A stretch of 8,024 nucleotides of DNA, from NCBI GenBank assembly GCA_903894655.1, contig CAITQY010000579.1, forward strand, positions 1 to 8,024, written 5' to 3'. Under the pieces are notes generated by a model, which saw only the letters and a program-made list of their open reading frames with translations, ran no database searches and had not been told where the DNA came from. The number at the start of each line of letters is the position of its first letter. Position 1 is the first letter of the stretch. Both the position numbers and the translations under genes were made by a program. Origin of the DNA: an uncultured Gemmatimonadota bacterium (GTDB taxonomy: Bacteria > Gemmatimonadota > Gemmatimonadetes > Gemmatimonadales > Gemmatimonadaceae). Below are positions 1 to 5,851 of the stretch, piece after piece.

Positions 1-1
1 A

Positions 2-1306
2 TGGACGGCGGAGCAGCTGTGCACGGTGAGCTACGAATCACTGACCAACGACGTGTCGGTGCGCGATATCGCCGAGGGCTTTGACAAGGTGCTGCGGCAG
101 CGCGTGGGGCTGGCTGACGACGAGCCGTTCGATGTCATGGTGCACTCCACCGGGATGCTGGTGTTGCGCGCGTGGCTGACTCGGCGCGGCATGACGGCGC
201 AACGGCGCGCTCGTGTGAAGCACGTGATCGCGCTGGCACCGACGACGTTCGGATCGCCGCTGGCCCACAAGGGACGCAGCTTTCTGGGCGCGCTGGTGAA
301 GGGACGCAAGCAACTGGGTCCCGACTTTCTCGAAGCGGGCGATCAGGTACTCGAGGCGTTGGAGCTGGGGAGCCGGTTCAACTGGGAGTTGTCGCACACC
401 GACTTGTTCGGCACCGAACGCTTCTATGACGCGACGCGGACCACACCGTACGTGTTCGTGTTCTGTGGCGCGCGCGGCTATCGCGGACTGGGTGCGCTGG
501 CGAACGGCCCCGGTACTGATGGGGCGGTGCGGTGGGCCGGCTGCGCCTTGAACAGCCGCAAGGTGGTCCTCGATCTCTCGGTCGATTGCGCGGACAACGC
601 GCGCGTGCAGCTCTTGGATTGGACACAGGACGACGTGCCGATGCATCCGATCGCGAACGTGGATCACGGTAGCATTCTTTCCGCGCCGCCGCCGGCGCTC
701 CAGCAGATGGTGATCGATGCGCTGCGGGTGTCGTCGCGCCCGTCGTATGCCACGTGGTGTGAGCGCGCCGACGCGGCGGTGCGCGAGACGCGCGAGGCGA
801 TGGTGCCGTGGCAGCAGTTCGTCGTGCGGGCCGTAGATGAACGGGGCGACGGGATTCGCGACTGGAATCTGCAGCTGGGTCTCCGCGACGGCGCCACGCT
901 GGAGCCGTTCACGCAGGACGTGCACGTGTACAGCAGTGACCCGAGCTACCGCAGCTTTCACGTGAATCTTTCACAGTTGAAGGATTCGGCGGTGTTGAGC
1001 GGGCGTCCGCGGCGGCTTACCGCGCAGTTGTACGCGAGCACGGGGACCCAGCGCGTGCTGTACAGCGGCGCGATGGTTGAACCCGTAGGCAACGCTGCCA
1101 CCGGCGCTGCCGGCAACCGCGTCGGCGTCGAGGCCCCGAATCGCGCCGGTACGTGGTACGGGTCACTCGATCTCTCGAGTGTGTTGCCGGGTGGTGCCGT
1201 GCGATTCTTTCACCCGTTCACGACCACGTTTATCGAGTTACGTCTCGATCGCGAGCCGCTCACCGGACCCGGCATGGTGGTGCGGCTCCACGAGTCGGAT
1301 GAGTAG
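2..1306 (+). CDS. Alpha/beta-hydrolase (lipase/acyltransferase-like), 5' end cut by window edge
   Basis: The frame is open from base 2, so the N-terminus lies outside the window; the GTG at 26 is probably internal, because only 40 residues would then precede the nucleophile. Counting from that GTG, a serine elbow V-H-S-T-G puts Ser41 in the nucleophile position (a GHSxG variant with Val for the first Gly). An Asp in GTDGAVRW (residue 165) and a His in VDHGS (residue 214) have the order and spacing of a Ser-Asp-His triad. This resembles the lecithin:cholesterol acyltransferase/PGAP1-like group of lipases. After about residue 250 comes a beta-rich C-terminal domain of roughly 170 residues (starting near PWQQFVV) that I do not recognise; it may bind the substrate or a surface. 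Substrate and location are unknown. The gene ends 32 bases before the nitrilase-like start at 1339. Confident of a coding gene and the fold, not of the reaction. Confidence 0.82.
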   Translation, partial: WTAEQLCTVSYESLTNDVSVRDIAEGFDKVLRQRVGLADDEPFDVMVHSTGMLVLRAWLTRRGMTAQRRARVKHVIALAPTTFGSPLAHKGRSFLGALVKGRKQLGPDFLEAGDQVLEALELGSRFNWELSHTDLFGTERFYDATRTTPYVFVFCGARGYRGLGALANGPGTDGAVRWAGCALNSRKVVLDLSVDCADNARVQLLDWTQDDVPMHPIANVDHGSILSAPPPALQQMVIDALRVSSRPSYATWCERADAAVRETREAMVPWQQFVVRAVDERGDGIRDWNLQLGLRDGATLEPFTQDVHVYSSDPSYRSFHVNLSQLKDSAVLSGRPRRLTAQLYASTGTQRVLYSGAMVEPVGNAATGAAGNRVGVEAPNRAGTWYGSLDLSSVLPGGAVRFFHPFTTTFIELRLDREPLTGPGMVVRLHESDE

Positions 1307-1308
1307 TC

Positions 1309-1376
1309 CGGTCGCAATATTTTTCAGCTGACCTTGTGATGACCTCCAACTCTCTCCGTATCTCCGGTGCCCAGAT
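1309..1376 (+). repeat. Left copy of the nitrilase leader and first 13 codons
   Basis: This stretch aligns without gaps to 2737-2804. From 1330 to 1376 only four bases differ out of 47, and the upstream 21 bases still match at about 13 positions. The repeat covers the untranslated leader, the ATG and 13 codons: MTSNSLRISGAQI here against MTSDSLRIAGAQM in the intact gene. After codon 13 similarity stops and a PIN-domain sequence begins. The divergence argues for an old or imported copy rather than a fresh tandem duplication. Confidence 0.85.
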
Positions 1377-1596
1377 CTTGCCGATGTTCGAGTTGATTCC
1401 GCCGGGGATCGCGGAAATGGACGCCGCCTACGCGGCGTTCGTGGCCTTCGGCAAGGGCAGCGGGCATCCCGCCGCACTCAACTTCGGCGACGTGTTCGGC
1501 TATGCGTTGGCGAAGGTGCGCGGACTGCCGCTGCTGTACAAAGGTACGGACTTCTCGGAGACCGATATCGCGAGCGCGGCTGCGCGATCGGCTTGA
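1339..1596 (+). pseudogene. Chimera: nitrilase N-terminus fused to the C-terminal half of a VapC-like PIN domain
   Basis: An open frame of 85 codons starts at ATG 1339. Residues 1-13 are a nitrilase start (see the repeat). From about residue 16 it reads as the last half of a type II toxin ribonuclease of the VapC family: FGKG.GHPA followed by LNFGD (Asp51), YALAK, PLL.KG.DF (Asp71) and a terminal TDI (Asp76). Full VapC proteins are about 130 residues with an N-terminal acidic residue in a DTSA motif. That half is missing, so the metal site cannot be complete and the toxin should be inactive. No vapB antitoxin gene lies upstream. The frame stays open through the junction, so a short hybrid peptide could still be made, but I treat it as debris. 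The PIN assignment is strong. Confidence 0.75.
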
Positions 1597-1721
1597 GGCG
1601 CAGCGCCAGTTGCCGATCGTTATCACCTGTGGTCGGAGCGTTTCGATTGCGAGCTGGTGCTCTTGGTGCGCATCGCGCCCACCATGGCCTCGAGCGTCTG
1701 CATGACCGCGACGGCGAACCG

Positions 1722-2135
1722 TCAGCTGTCCCCGCGGCGCTGCCGCAACTGCTGTGCAAGGGCCAGCGTGCGTCGTGCCGACGCTTCGATGTCATCAACG
1801 ACCGCGGACACACTCGGCTCACTCGTGGTGATCGCCGCTGCCAGCACCTCGTTCATCCGCGTTTGCCACCCTTTCCCGCTGCGGCGATAGGCGGCCAGCA
1901 CGTGGGCATCGACGCGCAGACTCAACAACACTTTGGGCGGTGCGTCGCGCAAGAGGTGCATCGACGCAAGCTGCGCGGCGCTCAGTGCCGGGTTGTCGGG
2001 ATCGTTCGCTGCCCGCTGCTCGATCTCTGCGTCACTGGGCATGGTGTTGCGCGCGGTCTTGCGCGAACGCGGCGTGGCCAGATCGGCCCGCACCCGTACG
2101 ATCTTGGACTTACCCGCCTCGCGGCGTTTGTGCAT
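1722..2135 (-). CDS. brnA: BrnA-family antitoxin with extended C-terminus
   Basis: A 137-residue protein with a basic N-terminus. Its central segment LLSLRVDAHVLAAYR followed by GKGWQTRMNEVL matches the ribbon-helix-helix DNA-binding signature of BrnA antitoxins, which bind and neutralise BrnT and repress their own operon. The gene begins inside the end of brnT: ATG at 2135, brnT stop at 2112-2110, a 26-base overlap that implies translational coupling. A good ribosome binding site, AGGAG, sits at 2150-2146, ten bases before the ATG. Many BrnA proteins end soon after the ribbon-helix-helix. This one carries about 35 further residues, including a likely amphipathic helix (VVDDIEASARRTLALAQQL), which could be a family variant or an added oligomerisation segment. 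Assignment is by motif and by pairing with brnT. Confidence 0.85.
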   Translation of the reverse strand: MHKRREAGKSKIVRVRADLATPRSRKTARNTMPSDAEIEQRAANDPDNPALSAAQLASMHLLRDAPPKVLLSLRVDAHVLAAYRRSGKGWQTRMNEVLAAAITTSEPSVSAVVDDIEASARRTLALAQQLRQRRGDS

Positions 2136-2418
2136 AGCGTCGTCGCTCCTCGCGGCTGGCGTAACGGGCGGAGATCAATCGGATGGCCTGCATCCCGACG
2201 GTGAAGACCACGGTCACGATGCGGTCGTCGAGGGCGCCAAGCAGCAGATACCGCACTTCCGACTCGTGTTCAACCGCCAGGATTAACGCATACGGATCGC
2301 GCCACACCTGAACGATCTCACGGAAGTCGATCTCGTGTTTGGTCGCGTTCGAAGCGGCTTTGTCAGGGTCCCACTCGAACGTGAAGGGAAACGTACTACG
2401 CCGTAAATACACTGTCAA
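2110..2418 (-). CDS. brnT: BrnT-family ribonuclease toxin
   Basis: A protein of about 100 residues with the hallmarks of BrnT: an early FEWDPDKAASNATKH segment (residues 14-28), DFREIVQVWRDP, a central beta region, and the closing motif IRLISARYAS (79-88) followed by E..RRRY. BrnT toxins have a RelE-like fold, cleave RNA and stop translation until bound by BrnA. Toxin first and antitoxin second is the usual brnTA order. The start is uncertain. In frame there are only TTG at 2418 and GTG at 2412 before the conserved FEWD, neither with a Shine-Dalgarno sequence, and a stop lies at 2436-2434. The TTG belongs to a perfect TTGACA, so a promoter element may overlap the start. No inactivating change is visible, so the pair looks intact. 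Confidence 0.88.
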   Translation of the reverse strand: MTVYLRRSTFPFTFEWDPDKAASNATKHEIDFREIVQVWRDPYALILAVEHESEVRYLLLGALDDRIVTVVFTVGMQAIRLISARYASREERRRYAQTPRGG

Positions 2419-2766
2419 CGCGTGGGCGGAGGGTCATGCGGCAGCGCGGGATCGCCGTCCCGCTCATGATGCGATGCCCCTCGGTCAAGTGCGGTACCGC
2501 GCGATTGCGCACCGGGTCGCTTCTACGCATGGGGGTAAACCGCGCGATTCACGGCAATTTTTTCTTTCAAGGGGTCAGCGTCGTGGGGAGCGCCGAACAT
2601 ATCGTCGACTCGGGTGCGGACCATCACCGTTCCGTTGCGCGCAGGGCCGTTTCGACGCAACGTCCGCGCGGCGCCGGCATCACGATGCGCGCGGCGCGCG
2701 CCTTCTATTTACGCGCCCGCTGCACAAGCCCGCGTTCGGCCGCATTCGTTTCCCACCGACCTCGTC
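2419..2766. other. 348-base gap between brnT and the nitrilase
   Basis: No convincing gene. It must hold the divergent promoters of brnTA (minus) and the nitrilase (plus), but I see no pair of good -35/-10 boxes. It contains an inverted repeat at 2446-2463, a longer-looped one at 2633-2639/2656-2662 (CGTTGCG and CGCAACG), a T-rich run near 2560-2570, and the right copy of the nitrilase leader from 2737. A 33-codon minus-strand open frame (2624 down to 2523) has G/C-rich third positions but no recognisable family. Confidence 0.6.
2446..2463. repeat. Inverted repeat upstream of brnT, possible operator
   Basis: GCGGGA, a six-base spacer, then TCCCGC, a perfect 6+6 inverted repeat 28-45 bases upstream of the brnT TTG. 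Position fits an operator for BrnA autoregulation, but short G/C repeats are common in DNA of this composition. Confidence 0.3.
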
Positions 2767-2804
2767 ATGACCTCCGACTCTCTCCGTATCGCCGGTGCCC
2801 AGAT
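2737..2804 (+). repeat. Right copy of the nitrilase leader and first 13 codons (intact gene)
   Basis: This is the partner of 1309-1376. It contains the leader and start of the functional nitrilase gene, and the two copies are in the same orientation, 1428 bases apart. They bracket the PIN scrap and brnTA. Confidence 0.85.
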
Positions 2805-3720
2805 GGCGCCCGTTTGGCTCGATCGCGCCGGCACGCTCGTGAAGGTGATCGCGGCGATTCATGCCGCGGCTGACGATGGCGTGCAGCTGCTCGCCTTTCC
2901 GGAGGCGTTCGTGCCCGGCTATCCGTGGTGGATCGAGTGGACGGATGGCGCGCGCTTCGATTCGTCGGTGCAGAAGACGCTGCACGCGCACTATCTCGAT
3001 CAGGCGGTACAGATCGAAGCGGGGCATTTGGACGATGTGTGCGCGGCCGCAAAGGCGCGGGCGATCACGGTGGTGCTGGGCATCATCGAGCGACCGCTCG
3101 ACCGCGGCGGGCACAGCGTGTATGCCAGCGTGGTCACGATCGACGCCACCGGTGCGATCGTGACGGTGCATCGCAAGCTCATGCCCACGTACGAAGAGCG
3201 ACTCACTTGGTCACCCGGCGACGGCCATGGACTGCGCACGCACCGCGTCGGTGCGTTCACGCTGGGGGCGCTCAACTGCTGGGAAAACTGGATGCCGCTG
3301 GCGCGGGCCAGTCTCTACGGACAAGGCGAAGATCTGCATGTCGCGGTGTGGCCGGGGAGCGTGCGCAACACCGAGGAGATCACGCGGTTCATGGCGCGCG
3401 AGGGGCGGTCGTACGTGATGTCGGTGGCGGGGCTGCTGCGACGCGATCAGGTACCGGAACAGACGCCGCACTTCGAGCTGTTGCAGCGGGTGCTGCCCGA
3501 GGTGATGGGCGAAGGCGGCACCTGCATCTCGGGTCCCGATGCGACATGGCTGGTGGCGCCGGTCGCGCACGAGGAGCGCATCATTGCCGCCGATGTACAC
3601 CATGTGCGGGTGCGGGAGGAACGGCAGAACTTCGATGCGATGGGGCACTACGCGCGTCCCGATGTGCTGCAGCTCGAGGTGAACCGGGAGCGGCAGCGCG
3701 CGGTGCGGATTCGCGACTAG
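2767..3720 (+). CDS. Nitrilase-superfamily carbon-nitrogen hydrolase (nitrilase/aliphatic nitrilase type)
   Basis: A 317-residue protein, the usual length for branch 1 nitrilases, which convert nitriles to carboxylic acids and ammonia. The catalytic set is complete: Glu46 in FPEAFVPGYPWW, Lys137 in HRKLMPTYEER with the supporting Glu144, and the nucleophile Cys171 in NCWENWMPLARASLY. GQGEDLHVAVWPG and a C-terminal D..HVRVREERQNFDAMGHYARPDV also match nitrilases rather than amidases. The ATG at 2767 is chosen because family similarity begins at once (SLRIAGAQMAPVW) and because the duplicated copy at 1339 has its ATG at the same place. An upstream in-frame start at 2614 would add an unconserved arginine/alanine-rich stretch. 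No Shine-Dalgarno is visible. It faces the endonuclease gene, stop to stop, with 7 bases between. Natural substrate cannot be told from sequence. Confidence 0.9.
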   Translation: MTSDSLRIAGAQMAPVWLDRAGTLVKVIAAIHAAADDGVQLLAFPEAFVPGYPWWIEWTDGARFDSSVQKTLHAHYLDQAVQIEAGHLDDVCAAAKARAITVVLGIIERPLDRGGHSVYASVVTIDATGAIVTVHRKLMPTYEERLTWSPGDGHGLRTHRVGAFTLGALNCWENWMPLARASLYGQGEDLHVAVWPGSVRNTEEITRFMAREGRSYVMSVAGLLRRDQVPEQTPHFELLQRVLPEVMGEGGTCISGPDATWLVAPVAHEERIIAADVHHVRVREERQNFDAMGHYARPDVLQLEVNRERQRAVRIRD

Positions 3721-3727
3721 GGGACCG

Positions 3728-4870
3728 TCAACGGCCGCTGCATGATCGTTGCTCGAGGACGCACTGCACGCCGGGCGTAATCAGCGACAGCAGATCGTAT
3801 CCTGTTGATCGCTGAATCGCATCGACCGTGGTGAGGTACGCCGTGTAGGGTCGGCTGGCGATCCCGTTGACATTCGGCATGTTGACCGCGATGACCTGCA
3901 CGTCGGACGGACTCGTGATCTGTGCCGGTCCGCGGAGATCGGGGACGACGACCGCCACCTTCCACATCGAATCGGGAATCGCGAGCGGGGCCCCGGGCAT
4001 CACTCCCAACCCATCGACACCGGGGCCCGAGCGATTCCGCGTCCAGATGCCGCCGGCGACGATGTAGATCTGGCGGCCGCCGGTGAGAAGCGTGCGCAAG
4101 ACCGTCTCGAACTCCGCCCAGGGGCCGGCGTTCATGTCCTGTCGCTGCGGCAACATGTTGGTGAGAAAGAACGTCGCCGCGTTATCGCCGTCGGCACTCG
4201 TCCAGTCGGCCGACGGGGCGAGATGGCCGCGTGAATACTCGCCCCCGTTGATCCAGTCGTTGGTCGTGGTGCGCAGCAGGCCGAGTCGCGTGAGCGCGGT
4301 GTCGGCAGAAAAACAGTTGCATCGCGCCGCCGCGCCCAGATGGCTCGCCTCGAGATGCCACGCGGCCCAGTTCGCCACGCCGCGGCGCGGATTGAGCGAG
4401 AGCGTGTACTGTCGTCGGGCAATGAGTATGTCGTCGGTGGAATCGGCGTCGGTGGGCAGTCCGAGCGCGGTGTTGAAGCCCACGCGCGCCGTCGTTGCCA
4501 CGGGGGCGATGGCGCTCATGATGGTGGTGGCTGCCGTCGAACCATCGCTCGCGGTGACGCCGATACGCGCGCTGCCGGGGCCGACGGCCGAAATCACTCC
4601 GTTGGCATCCACCGCCACGACCGTGGGATCGCTGGTCGTCCACGCCACGCTGCGATTGCTCTGGGCGACCCCTGCGCCGTTGGTGCCGGACACGAACAGC
4701 TGCGTCTGGAAGCCCACGGGAAGCGCCGGCGCCCGCGCGCCAATGGCGAGCGTGGCCACGCCACCACCGGGCGCTGCGGGCGGCGGGGCGAGTGGCAGCG
4801 CGTCGGTACCACCAGCGCAGGAGGTGCCCGCGAGCACGATCAGCAGCGCCAGGCCGCCACGAATGCGCAT
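3728..4870 (-). CDS. Exported DNA/RNA non-specific endonuclease with Ig-like domain
   Basis: A 380-residue protein. Residues 1-18 form a signal peptide (two Arg, then GLALLIVLAG, then Cys18), probably a lipoprotein signal, although the residue at -3 is Gly and so the lipobox is not classical. A Pro/Ala/Gly linker follows, then a bacterial Ig-like (BIG2-type) domain at about 38-118 ending in AVDANGVISAVGPGSARIGV. The catalytic domain (about 130-375) is of the NUC1/Serratia nuclease type: YSRGHLAPSADW with His216 as general base, and FFLTNMLPQ with Asn238 as the metal ligand. The canonical DRGH is SRGH here, a change next to the catalytic His. Such enzymes cut DNA and RNA without specificity, and this one would act outside the cytoplasm, perhaps for nutrient scavenging or biofilm DNA. 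The ATG at 4870 is preferred over upstream starts because it puts the signal peptide at the N-terminus. Confidence 0.85.
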   Translation of the reverse strand: MRIRGGLALLIVLAGTSCAGGTDALPLAPPPAAPGGGVATLAIGARAPALPVGFQTQLFVSGTNGAGVAQSNRSVAWTTSDPTVVAVDANGVISAVGPGSARIGVTASDGSTAATTIMSAIAPVATTARVGFNTALGLPTDADSTDDILIARRQYTLSLNPRRGVANWAAWHLEASHLGAAARCNCFSADTALTRLGLLRTTTNDWINGGEYSRGHLAPSADWTSADGDNAATFFLTNMLPQRQDMNAGPWAEFETVLRTLLTGGRQIYIVAGGIWTRNRSGPGVDGLGVMPGAPLAIPDSMWKVAVVVPDLRGPAQITSPSDVQVIAVNMPNVNGIASRPYTAYLTTVDAIQRSTGYDLLSLITPGVQCVLEQRSCSGR

Positions 4871-5091
4871 GGATGCCAGGCGGCGCGAATGGGACCGGTG
4901 TGTGTGCGACGTACGGGTCGATTGACCGTCACGCACAGGGAGAGCCCGAAACATGTCAATAATGTAGCGCGACACCCGTTGCCCGCCGCGGCCGCGTGGC
5001 GCGCCACCGGCCACCCAGTGTTCGCGCTGCGGGAACTCATCCTACGCGCCGGTGGGGCGCCCGGTGTACGGGTTCGTGTGGGACGAGCTGC

Positions 5092-5262
5092 TCATGCGAG
5101 CATGCCGGCGGCTCGGTCCTCGTCGAAGAGTTCGGGGCGGACGAAGAGCCGGAGCACGTCGCGGCAGAGCGCTTCGGCTAAACGGACCGTGTTACGCGCT
5201 GGCCACGAGATGAAGGTCCCGTTGGGCCGGAACCCGCCGTAGGCGACGAGGCGGCGGAGGTG
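5092..5262 (-). pseudogene. Fragment of an IS91-family transposase
   Basis: Reading down from 5262, the frame gives HLRRLVAYGGFRPNGTFI, then WPARNT, LAEALCRDVLRLFV and ELFDEDRAAGMLA, and stops at 5092. This matches, from memory, the region of IS91-like transposases beginning at the HUH motif (normally HLHLLV.DGGF) and running into the segment before WPHSGFH. Only about 56 of the usual 350-450 residues remain. The second His of HUH is Arg here, and the catalytic Tyr region is absent. It cannot transpose. IS91 elements move by rolling circle and can mobilise neighbouring DNA. I saw no clear IS91 end sequences nearby. The in-frame sequence upstream of 5262 (to 5442) does not look like the family. 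Confidence 0.65.
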
Positions 5263-5410
5263 TCGCGGCGTCTCGTCCCTTCCTCGACTCCGATCGGTGT
5301 TGCTTGGTCTGCCCAGTTGCCCTACCGCAGCTACTCCCGGCGTGCCGCGCGCCATGACGCATGCCGTGAGCTGTTGACTGCCTTCCACCGACATCGACGA
5401 GGCCGCGATC

Positions 5411-5504
5411 ATGGCCGCCACGCCGGACGCGGTGGAGGTCACCTCTACGGGCTCCTCGATGCTGGTGGGGGTAAGTCAGCAGCTGAACGCCCGGGTGATC
5501 TCGA
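5411..5504 (+). pseudogene. Possible scrap of a bacterial Ig-like domain
   Basis: The plus frame from ATG 5411 has strongly G/C-ending codons and reads VEVTSTGSSMLVGVSQQLNA, close to the opening strands of BIG2-type domains (typically V.V.P....L.VG..QQL.A.V). It runs into the duplicated dehydrogenase flank at 5505 and stops at 5521. Upstream the frame is closed at 5377. Too short for certainty. Confidence 0.3.
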
Positions 5505-5689
5505 AAGTACCGCGTACCTGACGGCGTGCCGCGCGTCAGTCGAGGTTGGCGAGCTCGCTCGACGGGTGCACCGCGCTGAACGCCGCGCTGTTTGCCGTGC
5601 CGCTGCGCGATACGCCGGTCACGTGCACGCCAAGCGAGTGCAATGACGACGCGATGGCGCGGCCAATGCCTCCCGTGCCGACTACGAGG
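5505..5689 (-). pseudogene. Truncated second copy of the D-2-hydroxyacid dehydrogenase with its 3' flank
   Basis: Two blocks match the intact gene at the right edge, in the same order and orientation. Bases 5505-5531 equal 7194-7220 (3' flank, one mismatch). Bases 5543-5689 equal 7603-7749 (NAD-binding region, about 18 mismatches in 147, no gaps). Between them 369 bases (123 codons) are missing in frame, so the stop (5538-5536) still closes the protein. The remnant encodes GTGGIGRAIASSLHSLG through to ELANLD and stop. The deletion removed the catalytic Arg, Glu and His, so it cannot be an enzyme. Most base changes are synonymous (about 3 residue changes in 46), so this copy diverged while still functional. 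Confidence 0.85.
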
Positions 5690-5850
5690 TGGCGTTCAAG
5701 GGTCGCGCGATCAAGCGCGCGAAGCTGTGGATGCTCCATCGCTACGCGTATGTGGTGCTGGGCAACGTAGGCACGACCGAGGATCTGGCAGTGCTCCCGG
5801 CGACGTGCCTGCACAAGCGTCACGTGGTGCGCGATCGCGCGGTGTGGGCG
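5684..5850 (+). pseudogene. C-terminal scrap of epoxyqueuosine reductase (QueG)
   Basis: The plus frame reads DYEVAFKGRAIKRAKLWMLH, then YAYVVLGNVG, then VVRDRAVWAV. This follows the C-terminal HEAT-like end of QueG, where the pattern is EEF...(F/T).GSPI.R....LRN..VALGN...(about 20 residues)...HIAWA. QueG carries out the last step of queuosine tRNA modification. The iron-sulfur and cobalamin-binding parts are absent, so no function remains. It begins where the dehydrogenase scrap ends, at a shared sequence gccgac(c/t)acgagg, and stops making sense at about 5850, where the minus-strand nucleotidyltransferase gene ends. The frame then runs on to a stop at 5898. Confidence 0.55.
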
Positions 5851-5851
5851 G

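Noticed and set aside
38..961. Long minus-strand open frame across the hydrolase
   Set aside because: Antisense shadow of a well-supported gene; His/Arg/Ala-rich translation with no domain pattern.
1623..1703. 26-codon minus-strand open frame just downstream of brnA (MQTLEAMVGAMRTK...)
   Set aside because: G/C-ending codons are suggestive, but it is too short, lacks a ribosome binding site and matches nothing I know.
2614..2766. Longer start for the nitrilase, adding about 51 residues
   Set aside because: The extra part is Arg/Ala-rich and unlike nitrilases, and the duplicated 5' end at 1309-1376 shows that homology to the gene start centres on the ATG at 2767.
4871..5014. Longer start for the endonuclease
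   Set aside because: It would bury the signal peptide behind 48 basic, unconserved residues. An ATG at 4954 has the same problem.
4340..5242. 300-codon plus-strand open frame antisense to the endonuclease
   Set aside because: GC-rich DNA gives long shadow frames; the opposite strand has a signal peptide and active-site motifs.
5263..5442. In-frame N-terminal part preceding the IS91 scrap
   Set aside because: No similarity to a transposase, and codon quality is poor. The plus strand here may instead hold an Ig-like scrap.
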